Shown here: one piece after another, positions 45,125 through 55,633 of the stretch
Layout: each line of letters begins with the position of its first letter
Position numbering within the stretch: position 1 is the stretch's first letter
NCBI GenBank assembly: GCA_964034945.1
Contig: OZ035960.1
Coordinates: 80,819,331 to 80,883,330 of the forward strand
Origin: Chrysopilus asiliformis
Lineage: Eukaryota > Arthropoda > Insecta > Diptera > Rhagionidae
DNA length: 64,000 nt
Reading direction: 5' to 3'
Notes under the pieces: generated by a model
Database searches by the model: none
Told to the model about the DNA's origin: nothing
Seen by the model: the letters and a program-made list of their open reading frames with translations, nothing else
Translations under genes and position numbers: made by a program

Positions 45125-46346
45125 AAAAGCAAATATTTATCATTAAAAATGGTTTTATTGTTTCTCAAAATATTCTTCACGATGATCAATACACTTTTGC
45201 ATGCGTTTGAACGAATCCAATTGGGTTCTTTGCACCAATCGGCACGAGCCTTTTTTTGAGCGCTTGTCAAATTATGTGGGATCCAACGAGAAAGCTGTGT
45301 TCTAAATGTTCATGCAATATGAACGCTGGCGTTACTAATGCCCAGGAATGCCTCAATCTCCCTGTATGTCACATGACGATCTTGCATTATCAGCTCACGC
45401 ACAGCATCGATGTTTGACGACCTTCACGAAATTCGTCCGGGAGCGAACCTCGGCCACGATTGAATTCACTAAACCAGCGATAATGTAAGTAGTTTTTGAT
45501 GGTGCCAGGGAACAACCATTATATAGAATGGAAAGTAAGGCCTTTCCTCATTAACTTCCACTAGAGTAAGCACTACACTATAGAAATCGGGTTTTTTATC
45601 TCACTTTCCCTTTCTGCTGTCATACACTCGACCAAAAAAAATCAAATAGAATTCCCTTTTACAATACATACAGAAAAGTGCTGGCACTTTTGTTTACATT
45701 TTGCATGACATTTCATTGCAACATTGATTCATTTCATTGCAACGATTGATTTTGATGGATAATCACATTTTAGCGTGTTAACATTGCATAATTTCACATG
45801 AAAATGAATAAATCACAAATTCACCACTATTTAGTGAAGGAATGTTCCGCTAATTCCATTAAAACCCAAACAGAAAGTTTTTTCGAGTCCCATCAACAGC
45901 AGAAAGGTAAAGTATAACGAAAGATCGACAGAATTGCACATGAACGGGCCTCAAACAATTGAAAACTAAAACTAAATTAAATTTAACACCTTTCAACACA
46001 TAAGAACTTTACTAATTTAATGGAAATATCAAATTCTCCATAAAACATTTCCATTATCCGATTTTGTTTTGATTTGTTTTCATTTCAAGTGACAGATGGG
46101 AATCCATATTGCCACACACGCTCAGTGTTCATGTACACTGTCATGTAACAGCTATAGAAATCCTCGGATGTACGCTGCCAACACAAAAAATTTTGTTAGA
46201 GCTTTCCATTCTATATAATGGTTGTTCCCTGATGGTGCTTCATCGCCATATAAAGAATTAAGTTCATCGATGCACTGTTGTTGAGATAATCCACGTCGAA
46301 AGTTGTGAAAAATAATCGCACAAAAATGTTCACGAGTTAATTCCAT
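45125..46346 (-). pseudogene. mariner transposase, internally deleted, frameshifted and split
   Basis: Reading right to left: MELTREHFCAIIFHNFRRGL and QCIDELNSLYGDEAPS (46346 down to about 46232) are the N-terminal helix-turn-helix. After the inserted element the text resumes in SK.TTY, RWFSEFNRGRGSLPDEFREG, a frameshift, then DRHVTYREIEAFLGIS, a stop, the linker motif SRWIPHNLT and KKARADWCKE. It then jumps straight to the C-terminal tail (KRMQKCID-like, read with another frameshift) near 45150. The region with the three catalytic aspartates of mariner (D,D34D) is deleted, so the protein cannot cut DNA. The start is the usual mariner Met. Confidence 0.85.
45506..46231. mobile_element. hAT-type MITE, 726 bp, inside the mariner
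   Basis: Perfect 30-bp TIRs beginning CAGGGAACAACCATTATATA. The target (g)ATGGTGC is repeated at 45498-45505 and 46231-46238, 7-8 bp depending on how the shared G is assigned. It cuts the mariner codons for GDEAPS. No coding capacity. Confidence 0.85.
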
Positions 46347-46524
46347 TTTTTGCCCGAGATTAAATGTTCAAGTCACTGCAAACCACACAAATAGCGTCCG
46401 TATACGTACTCAATACTGTCGAAAATGTCAAACTTTACGATGCAGATGTCAGATTGCACTTACCACTATTAGTATTGGCAGTTCCTGAAATATAAACGGC
46501 TGCCCTGGTATATACAATTTTTTA

Positions 46525-46680
46525 AATAAAAGTTTTGCCTGCACCTCAATTTTGGTTGCATACCGAAGAACTAAGAAACTAGATCTTTAACTAGATAATT
46601 ACAAACAAAAATTTAGACAAACCTCTGAATTTTTGATCGGTCTTTCAAAATTTGCAATATTATTATACAAAACAATCAAG
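46525..46680. repeat. Dispersed repeat fragment, related to 27125-27300
   Basis: Shared words TTTAAATAAAAgTTTTGCCTGC and AcACAAA(c/a)(g/a)AAAATT in the same order. It begins 15 bp after the mariner right end. Confidence 0.45.
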
Positions 46681-46847
46681 GATGCATAAGTAGTCAATAA
46701 AAAATTTTATTCGCAATTACCAACAACCTGCCACTTCCACTCATCTGATTGACTTGAAATTTTGCACACATACGTGCGCCCGATGACAAAACAATAGTTT
46801 CGGCAAAATCAGCAAAATTTGCGTGTTCGGTCGGAAACGTTCCCTTG

Positions 46848-48619
46848 CAGTGTTGGGCAAAACGGCGTAAAAAACAGTTTTTTACATTTTTCAAGTAAAA
46901 AACGTAAAAAACGTAAAAAACTGGTAAAAAACCTAAAAAATGGGACATCGCATTTCCTACAAAGCATGACAGTATGTTTTAAAGTTTTTCTCAGCGTTTT
47001 ATTAGAGATCCTATAATATAGAGAGTGGACATCAGCACTTAATAGACTGTAGAGTAAGTTCGGGTATTGTGGTATAGGCGGGTAATGTGGTACACCATAA
47101 TTTCTCAAATATGAGATGTCGCATCGCAAGATCAAACGTACAAAACTGTTTTTTGTGAAATTCGGCAACCATTGTTGGTGTTGACAAGTTCATGTTTTAT
47201 CAGGTTATACACCAGAATTTTCTGAAAGACGTTTTTGAGCACAATCAAAATTTTATTGTCTCCACATTCAAGTGAATCTCGAAAGCCAATTTTAAGTTGT
47301 TTTTTTAACTGTGAATCAGTGAATGATTATTTAGACAACACATTTGATTTTTGAAAGAAACATTTTTGGATTGAGGCGAATTTGACTAAGAAATCATTTT
47401 TTTGGTTTGTCACCGTGAAAACGGCTAATGTGGCATACTATTTTTTCCATACAAACATTCAATATTTCAATGGAATAAACAGTATACCACATTACCCGCC
47501 AATTTTTTGAAGCACTACTTTTTCAGTTAGTGTACTTTTTTGATAATATTTTTGTTTTTATATTTATGATTGATAACATTGCTGTAGAATTTTATAGGCA
47601 AGCGTCTGGAGGTATCGTAAACGAAATTCTAACATAATTGCTTTTAAAACTAGTGATTTATTATGAAAATAAAAGAAGGTGTACCACAATACTCGAACTT
47701 ACTCTACTACTAAGTAGGACAATCTATTAACTCAAATTAGAACAGTTGTTTGAATGGAATTTTTCCAGTTTTTAGAATTTCTTTTCCTTTTTTCTAGTTT
47801 TTTGAATTTCTTTTCCTTTTTTTTTAAATCGGACAAAACTTTTAATTTTTTTAAACACTGCAATCATGAATATTATGCTTTTATTAACCGATTGTAATTA
47901 TTTTGGTAACTATTTGTGATAATGAAGGAATTTTTCGAAATTTTCGCGAAAGTTTTTCAGTTTTTCGACCATTTTTATACGTCCGGATGTCCACTCTCTA
48001 GATTATAGGCTCTCTAATTCAAAAACTGTAATTACAGCTGTATTTTTTTAATGATCCGATTTAGAGATCCATTTGGATCATTAAAAAAACGTACGGGAAA
48101 TTTTTGTGGGTTTAGATTTGTTTTGAGGTTATGTTGAAACGAATCGTAGTCGAAATTACTGTAATAATATGTTGTGTCAATAACGTTTAAGATTGCAAAA
48201 GCCTATAGAAAAGTGACATATAGCCCATATGTCGCGAATCTCTTCACATTATTCACAATAAGTAACGTTAAAATGAGTAGGCGGACGTAATGTAATGAAA
48301 GGATATAAACAGTTTTTGAACTCCGAGTTTAAAATCTTTTTCACTTTCAAGAGTGCAATTTGGAAATGCTTTTGAATACTTTTCTGTGTTTGCTGAAGAC
48401 TATCAACCTTTTTATTGTTCTAAGATGATTTATTTACAAATAATTACTATATTTAGTGAATGGCTACTTATTAAATTTTTTATCATCTATGTTTTAGGTT
48501 TTTTACAGTTTTTTACGTTTTTTACGTTTTTTACGTTAAAATTGAGGTTTTTTACGCGTAATTTTTTACGCGTAAAAAACTAGGTAAATTACTTTACGTA
48601 AAAAACCGGCACAACACTG
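46848..48619. mobile_element. hAT derivative, 1772 bp, TSD TTCCCTTG, with GTAAAAAAC subterminal repeats
   Basis: Tips CAGTGTTGGGC and inverse (GCACAACACTG), exact 8-bp TTCCCTTG at 46840-46847 and 48620-48627. At least ten GTAAAAAAC motifs in either direction cluster within about 80-120 bp of each end. An inner inverted pair at about 46999-47031 and 47985-48016 (AGAGAGTGGACATC) and a TA-flanked element lie inside. No transposase. Confidence 0.9.
47052..47704. mobile_element. 653-bp TA-flanked MITE nested in the hAT
   Basis: Ends GAGTAAGTTCGGGTATTGTG and inverse, TA at 47050-47051 and 47705-47706. The interior repeats (A/G)GTGGTA and TACCACATTACCCGCC words. Confidence 0.85.
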
Positions 48620-48627
48620 TTCCCTTG

Positions 48628-49360
48628 TCAGATGGCTTTACGTGAGCGATCTATATGTTGAGTTTGGACTTATGTTTGGACTAGTGCGGCGCGATTTGCA
48701 GAAAGGTATCTGAAAAAAAAAATCAAGTTTTACTCGAGGGGCCATGAGCCAGTCCTGATAATTATCTTTGGGATGAAAGTTTATATCGATGAAAGTAGAA
48801 GACCAGGCTTTTCAAACGTAGTCAAAATAAAGGCGAAAGACACACTAGTTCTTAATTAAGAAGCATGGTTCTGTGAAAGTGGGCATTATCACCACTTGGT
48901 ATAAATAGGTATATCGTCGCTTGAGTATTGTATTGACGGATCCGCCAAAATAGATTTTTTACGTTATATAGGTTGTTTGATGTACTCTATCGATTGATGA
49001 AATCTGCTTTCAAAAATATGTAAGATATTCGTCCTTCCTTCCCGTATATATCCAGTTGAGTATTGTCTTACCTCGTCCACATCCTTTGTAGTGAGGTCAG
49101 TGACAGAGATCTATGTGGTCATTCTGATGAAGATCCAGCCACTAGATTCTTGGGATCGGAACTTTTTCCAGTTCCTCATTGTGGCAATTAAAATTAAATT
49201 TCATTGTATTGTTCAATTGTGGCAATGAGATATCTGGTAAGGTTTCGCTAGAGACAAAAATATTCTAATATGACCTATAGCCCGAAAATTATTCAAATTA
49301 TATATTAAATAATCCTAGAGGTCGGGAAAATTTAAATAATTAGTATTGTTTTACGATTGT
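48628..49360. other. Unassigned AT-rich DNA
   Basis: No gene, repeat or inverted end recognised. Confidence 0.5.
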
Positions 49361-49606
49361 CTATTGGGTTCAAAACGAATCTATTCCATTTTTGAAAAGA
49401 ATGAAGTTACGATTGATTTTGGTTCCTACTGTTGGTTCCCACGACTTACTTAACCATTCGTTATAATCAAAACGGTTTTATGAAGTTAAAAATCGGTTTG
49501 ACATAACGAATGGTTAAGTAAGTCGTGGGAACCAACAGTAGGAACCAAAATTAATCACAACTTAATTTTTTTCAAAAATGGAATAGATTCGTTTTGAACC
49601 CAATAG
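49361..49606. repeat. Foldback element, 104-bp arms
   Basis: Arms 49361-49464 and 49503-49606, near identical, from CTATTGGGTTCAAAACGAAT inward to CCATTCGTTAT, with a 38-nt loop. No coding. Ends 26 bp before the mariner-like element. Confidence 0.9.
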
Positions 49607-49632
49607 ATATGTCCGATTTTTTTTTACTTGTA

Positions 49633-50302
49633 TCGGGTCTTTCAATAAGGACATAACAATTTTGTATTTAAATAAAACGCAGAATAATTGAGATATCAGG
49701 CTGAAATTTATTCCAGGTGTAGTGGACATGTTACATTTAAGTATGAATTTCGATGTCGTTCATATGGCCACTGCGAGCACGTTTGCTGATTGATTCTTTC
49801 GAGCCTATTTTCCACCACTCTTCCACACATATCAGCCGGAACGTTGGCAATTTTGCGTTCGATATTGTTCCCGAGCTCCTTTAACGTTGTTGGCTTGTTG
49901 GCATAAACCAACGACTTAACATAACCCCATTAAAATAAATCCAACGGCGTTAAATCGCATGAGCGAGGTGGCCATTCGACCGGACCATTTCTCGAGATTA
50001 CACGATTGCGACCACCGACTCAGAATTTCGGTAGTAAGTTTTAATAATTTCCAAACATTGCTCGTTCGTGAACTTCACCATGGTAAAAATGTAAACCTTG
50101 ACTGACGTTTTAGCATTGCCAGATCATAAAAAATGTTTTAGGGTGCGTTTTTATTAAAATACAAAATTGTTGGGGGGAAATTTGGATGTGAAAACATCGG
50201 CAAAAATAATATAATAATTTTGTTGTATTATTTTTGTTTTTGCAGACCGTATAAGCCGAGAACTTCTAACAAAATTGTTTTGTCCTTGTTGAAAGGCCCT
50301 TT
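49633..50302 (-). mobile_element. Internally deleted IS630/mariner-like element, 670 bp
   Basis: TIR left TCGGGTCTTTCAATAAGGAC, right inverse AAAGGGCCTTTCAACAAGGAC (last base optional), both running into ACA(t/a)AACAATTTTGT; TA flanks at 49631-49632 and 50303-50304. Confidence 0.75.
49708..50081 (-). pseudogene. IS630/mariner-like transposase with central deletion
   Basis: Starts at 50081: MVKFTNEQCLEIIKTYYRNS, an N-terminal helix-turn-helix seen in this group. After SVV it jumps to RNGPVEWPPRSCDLTPLD, a stop, WGYVKSLVYANKPTTLKEL and a C-terminal tail ending TCPLHLE at 49708. The P-P-R-S-x-D-L-x-P-x-D stretch contains the last catalytic Asp of these DDE_3-type enzymes; the first two acidic residues are within the deleted part. 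A frameshift lies near the join. Dead, but a clear family member. Confidence 0.75.
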
Positions 50303-50305
50303 TAT

Positions 50306-50515
50306 ATGCAAGAAAGGTAAAAATTAAACTTTAGAGAAGAGAAAAAAATTAATTATGAACGCGTTTTGTTCATTTTTGAACAGACTTTTTGAAAATGTGT
50401 CTTTAAAAGTCTGAAGAGAATACATATAGTGGCTTTTTGACAATAGTGGAAAAAAGAATTTTTCCTCTGAAATAAAAAACTTGTCCTCGAAAAAGAGGAC
50501 GTCTGGTCACCGTAA
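50306..50515 (+). repeat. Dispersed repeat, uninterrupted paralog of 27380-27885
   Basis: Carries TTTTTGACAATAGTGGAAAA at about 50434-50453, where the other copy holds a 257-bp MITE. It begins right after the mariner-like element. Confidence 0.75.
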
Positions 50516-52015
50516 CTATACTTGAGTAGATCTCATGAAATCTTTAGCTACGGAAACTACTGTACTTGTATATTATTTTAAAGAACCTAAGAGAACAAAA
50601 ATAACTCTTTGTGTGACTGATGCTTATGATTTGTTTATTTATATTGACATAATTTGAAAAGTATCCTCGCCTAAGACCTTTGCGTAGGGGCAAAATAAAT
50701 TTCCATCTCTAAGAAATTTAATTAAGGAATACAAGTGAATTCCATTTATCAAACGCCTCAGGTTTTATTAAAATTATAAGCAAGAAGTTTACTTAATGAT
50801 GTCAACTTGTCTATCTACCTATCGTCTTAAATTCATTTTTGTCACGTTGAGACTTCGAGGGGCTAAAGGCTAAAGCATCTGAAGTATTAGATGTCGAACG
50901 TTCATTTTCAATACCCAGATCGTAACTTGTATGTAAATCAGTGGAGAAACAAGAACGTCATGAAGCTAGAAAAATAAACAAGTAAAGACGATGTATACTT
51001 TAGTACTGTACTGATAACAGTATAATCCTGTCTACCGGGGTTAACACATTTATCACGGCAAAGTAAAAAAAGATGTAAAAGTTAATCAATACATCCATAC
51101 ATGAACCACATACGCGTATATCTAAGCCACAAAAAATCATCCTGACAGACCAAGTGAACATTAGCGACCTTATTTGAGAATCAGTTTTTACATCAGTAAG
51201 ATAAGTGGAATGATAGTGTAATCGTTAAAATGATTAGGGTAATTTTGAAATCATAAATTAGAGCCTAGTCCCGATTTTTGTCCCGTATAAACAGAATAGC
51301 TCCGCAATTTTTCAATATTCCGTTCCGCGGTTTCTTCAAGTCAAAGTTACATGACAATTCTGCATAATTCCCAAACAAATCAAAATAACGGTATTTTTCG
51401 GTGTTAATTAGCAACATCAGATCATAAATTAACGCCTATTTTATTTTATTTTGATCAAATTCTGGGAAAAATCTGTGAAACGAGATAGAATTTACGAAAC
51501 AGTAAATCTAAAACCGTTTTTAGGAAATTTCGACAAGAAAAGCTCGAATTTGTCGAAATTAACCCTTATGACTCAAACTTTTAAGTGTTTTATATCGACC
51601 GGCAACTCCAACTTATTTTCGTCATATTTTGAATTGCAGGTTTTTTGTATCAGACTTTAAATGCTTTAAATGCAGGTTTTTTAGTGTCAGACTTTAAAAA
51701 AGTCATTCAAAACAATCTTTATTAAAGTCATTTAAAACAACGAAAAGTATCGTTAACGACCCGAACAATATACGAAGTAAAAAGCACACGTTTCAAATTA
51801 GAGGTGCCTGACAAGCACACTTGGAGTAGAATGACGCACATCAGGGTAGCTTGAGAGGCACACTTGGAGCGATAAGGGTCAATTGCACAGCAAGTGCTGA
51901 ATTCTAACCTAAGTACTTCTAAGTAATTGGAGATTGTGAGTTCGATTACCTTCGCCGACGTTTATCCATTTTACTCTATATCGTCGGTGTACAGGTAAAA
52001 CACACTAAAGCTGGA
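50516..52015. other. Unassigned AT-rich DNA
   Basis: TGCAGGTTTTTT and CAGACTTTAAA words are duplicated at 51638-51690. No gene or element recognised. Confidence 0.5.
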
Positions 52016-52340
52016 AACACAATTGATGCAGTAATGTCGATGCACGCATCAAACGTGTATATTCTTATCGCTGCAGACACAATTGATACTGCAGCAGCAA
52101 TGCATGCGTGTGCATCGACGCAACGTTTTGAAAAATTAAAACGTTGCTGCATGCTGCAATAATGGTTATCCACATATGCGCATTTTCTTTGAAGATGAAG
52201 TGTGCGCAATCCTAAATCTGTTCTCAAATGACATTTGACACTGCACTGCAGCGCTGCATCAATTGTGTCATCAACCAACGCTGCTGCATGCATTCCATTG
52301 CGTGAACGCACAACGCTGCAGCACGCTGCGTCAATTGTAT
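52016..52340. mobile_element. 325-bp MITE rich in TGCAGC/GCTGCA words
   Basis: Ends ACACAATTGATGCAG and inverse ATACAATTGACGCAG. CAATTGAT, GCTGCA and ATGCATGC words repeat through it, making it GC-richer than its surroundings. The 158-codon minus frame at 51976-52452 spans it and beyond and is an effect of this composition. Confidence 0.6.
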
Positions 52341-52384
52341 TTTGTTGCCTTGTTGACGTAGTGTCTATACACCGATGATATGAT

Positions 52385-53015
52385 ATATCATATAGAAGTA
52401 TATTAGATTTGTTTTCCCATTTGTAACGCATCGAACTAATCGTCGGACACAAAAATGAACTACATCAAGATGATTGGGATGACAAAAGATTTCGATTTCC
52501 GCATGTCCGTCCGTCTGTCTATCAGTATGCATACCATAACTTTCGAGAGCCGTGAGCTAGAAACTTGAAATTTTGTATGGTTGCGTTTCTCGTGAATGTC
52601 AAAGCTAAGTTTGTAACCGAGTGAAATTGGACCATTCCTTCCCCCTCCCCCATACAAACAAAACAGTTTTCCACAATTTTCTCGAAAACGGTGAGTCGTA
52701 TTCAAAAATTTATATCGGTGAAAGATGTTTTGAATATGATTTTACATAACTTGTCTATACATCAAAATCCAACTGAATCACTCCTTCCCTCCTCCCCCAT
52801 ACAAATGCAATACTCTTTTTCTATTTTCTCGAAAACGGTGCATAGTATTGAAAAAATTTTGAAAACAAAATTTGTTTAGAATATGATTCTACCTAACCGT
52901 TCCATTCATCAAAACCCACCATGACAAATTCCTCTCCGTCTACCATACAAATGGATTTTTTTTTCATAAAAAATTGGTCTCCCTCATATAGAGTATTTTA
53001 CGTATGACCCCTGGC
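52385..53015 (+). repeat. Diverged relative of the common repeat
   Basis: Shares GTAACGC, CACAAAAATGAA(c/t)TACA, GCATGTCCGTCCGTCTGTCT and GAGCTAGAAACTTGAAATTT with the minus-strand form of the common repeat, in the same order, but is otherwise much changed and lacks clean ends. 54515-54960 is a closer match to it. Confidence 0.6.
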
Positions 53016-54313
53016 AATTGTAATTTTTTTTTATTTTTTTTATATGATTTTCCCGAAAATATAAATATATTTGAACATTGTTAAGTTACGGAAAAGCCGT
53101 AATTGTTTTATTAAAAGTTGATTAATAGATGACGAAAATCGGCGAGAAATGCGTTATCGCCAATGCCTTCGTCCTGCAAACAGCTTTATCGACGCTTGAA
53201 ATGCGTCAAGCAAAGTGGCGACTGTTGGCAAGAATATACATGTGGTTAGGAGAATCGCGTTTGCCTAGATTTGCAGAACCCAAGTGCATTTTTAACACAA
53301 ATAACTTTAATCATTTCTTTGAATATGTGTAATATATTACATAAAAATTTTCCATCAGTTTTTACGTACTTTTACACTTAAATTGTTATGTATTGTTGAA
53401 ATAGACCAAATACTATATTCTTTAGTGAGTTATTACACTAGTTTTGTTGGAATAAGCTTGAAATAAAAAAAAAATTGTCAATTACACTTGCAACTCTGGA
53501 TCAAACTTTTTAAAAAAAATAAAAAAAATTCAACCAAAGTTTTTTTTAAATAACCTTGTATATACCAAGAAAAAAAAATTCTGAAATAACTCAAAAAATA
53601 GCACGAACAGGTTATTACTGCTTCAAATAGATTTAAGAGATTCGCCACATCAAATAAACCTTTAGCTAAAGGTTTGCTGGGATAGTATAAATTTAGAGAG
53701 AGTTTATTAACATGATAACAAATACCGGTGCGTATATAGGTAGGTATTTCAATATGGTATTTTTCTAGCTTCTTCAGAATCAAAAGATGTACGGGAATTT
53801 TTTCTGTACACATAACAGCAATTTAATCCCTTTCACAAAAAAATGACACACAATATGTTTTTTGAAAGGAAATTTCTTCATTTTGTGAAAACATCTGGTA
53901 TCTGACACAATATGATTTTAAGTGTAGCACACAAAGTTTATGTCCTCGAATGAGAAAAACAGCTTTATATAGAAATTTTCATTCATGCAAAGTGTCATAC
54001 ACAATATGACCGTATCCGGTGAAAAAACATTTCACTGTCTTATGCAGATTGTCGTGATTCCAAATGCTTCTACATGGAGAAAAATTCTCAAATATGATTT
54101 GGATTTCAATCAAAGTAAAATTTTAACCAGAATATTACGAGAAAATGAACTAACTTCAAATCATTGATGACACCAGTAATTAAATCATTTTTGTTATGAC
54201 ATATTTCTGGATCACAGCAAATTATATCGCTTTGAAATTTTTATTACAGTAAATACTTTCCAATACATTAAACTTTAAAAAATTAAATTTCACACACTTC
54301 TCAAATGCTTTAG
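53016..54313. other. Unassigned AT-rich DNA
   Basis: A GC-richer patch at 53129-53290 gives short frames only. Nothing recognised. Confidence 0.4.
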
Positions 54314-54465
54314 GAACACATAACAAAGCCGGTACCCAGGTAAAAACGGAAGCACTTCCTGAAAACTACATTGGTCTTCCATCGTATGTTCCGGATAACT
54401 ATTTTACATGGCAGGAGGCGTCTCGAGTGGAACAGAGAAATAGAAACAGTTTTTCGTATGTCTGA
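54314..54465 (+). CDS. Possible terminal exon of an unknown host gene
   Basis: After a plausible acceptor (ATGCTTTAG|GAAC) the frame reads THNKAGTQVKTEALPENYIG, then LPSYVPDNYFTWQEASRVEQ and RNRNSFSYV before a stop at 54465. Codon composition is more balanced than in the surrounding AT-rich DNA and the peptide is not low-complexity. I do not recognise the protein. No upstream exons were found, and CAG|GTAAAA within it could also be a donor site. This is the only host-like coding stretch noticed in the window. Confidence 0.25.
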
Positions 54466-54514
54466 AGTTATATTTTAGTTTTTTTATGTGTTAGGAGAAC
54501 ATTGAAAGTAACTG

Positions 54515-54960
54515 TTTTTTATTCTATATATTATATATCATATAGGAGTATACTATGTTAGATATAGACACGAAAATGAACTACACCAGGGTGTTTGGGA
54601 TGACAAAAGATTTTTTTTCCGCATGTCTGAACGCCATAATTTTCGAAAAGATAGAGCTAGAGACTTGAAATTTTGTATAGTTGCGTTTTTCGTAAATAGC
54701 AAGGCTAAGTTCTGGATGATATCGGATGATATCAACTCATGACTTCCCTCCTCCCCCATACAAATGAAACAGTGAGTTGCATTGAAAATTTTATAATGGT
54801 AAGATATGTTTAGAATATGATTTTACGTAACTTATCCACACATCAAAACCCAGTTGGACCACTCCTTCTCTCTTCCCTCATACAAATCCAATACTCTTTT
54901 TCTATTTTCTCGAAAACGGTGATAGTACCGAAAAATTCATGAAAAGCCAATTCCTACAAA
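54515..54960 (+). repeat. Diverged repeat, partner of 52385-53015
   Basis: Same order of blocks as 52385-53015: ATATATCATATAGgAGTATA, GGGATGACAAAAGATTT, CCGCATGTC, GAGCTAGAGACTTGAAATTT, CTCCTCCCCCATACAAAT. Confidence 0.7.
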
Positions 54961-55017
54961 AAATTAGGTTAATGTATTTTTATAAAATTACTTACGTCTC
55001 AATATCACTTCTTTATA

Positions 55018-55631
55018 CTAAGTTCACACTGACGCAAAATCACGTAATTTTGCGAAATGATTTAGATCTTAAACCAAAGTGTTCACACAGAGGTTAAGGT
55101 AATTTTGCTTGGCATTTCAACTACAGGATTGCTACAGGATGAATTTTAGTGTAGGATTACTATGAATTTTAGTGATATGATGAATAATACAATTCAAAAC
55201 ATCGATGAAATATGTGCAAACAGAATTGGACACTTTAGACGAAAATGGAAATTATCTGTAATGAAAATAAACAATTATTTTCCATTTCATATCTAATCGC
55301 ATAAAAAATAGGTCCATTTTTTTTGCTCCGCGTAGGTTGTTTACTAATGTATCCTCTTCGCGTGCGGAATACGGCTTCTTTTTCTTATATTTCCGTTTTT
55401 CCAATGCAGCACAAATGTCAAAACTGATGTGCTGAAGAGAGCTGAATAAGTGATGCAGGGTTGTAGACATTGTTTTTGCTTGATTTCGTTCCTAATTTTG
55501 TGGAAATTGCATACTTTTAGTGATTTTGAAAACAGGTTAATGTACTGGAAATCTCGTGATTTCGAGCAAGATTTCGTTCAAAATTACCAAAATCTTCAAA
55601 ATTACGTAATTTTGCGTCGGTGGGAACATAG
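55018..55631. mobile_element. 614-bp TA-flanked MITE
   Basis: Ends CTAAGTTCACACTGACGCAA and inverse (four mismatches), running on to AT(c/t)ACGTAATTTTG; TA at 55016-55017 and 55632-55633. No coding. Confidence 0.85.
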
Positions 55632-55633
55632 TA

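Larger units (their letters stand above)
45090..46508 (-). mobile_element. mariner element relic, interrupted
   Basis: TIRs: CGAGGGTGGCCGTTCATATT on the left; inverse of CCAGGGCAGCCGTTTATATT on the right, with TA flanks (45088-45089, 46509-46510). Without the inserted hAT the relic is about 0.69 kb, against about 1.3 kb for a complete mariner. Confidence 0.85.

Noticed and set aside
51976..52452. 158-codon minus-strand open frame
   Set aside because: It spans an inverted-end MITE made of GCTGCA/CAATTGAT words; composition explains the lack of stops, and no domain is present.
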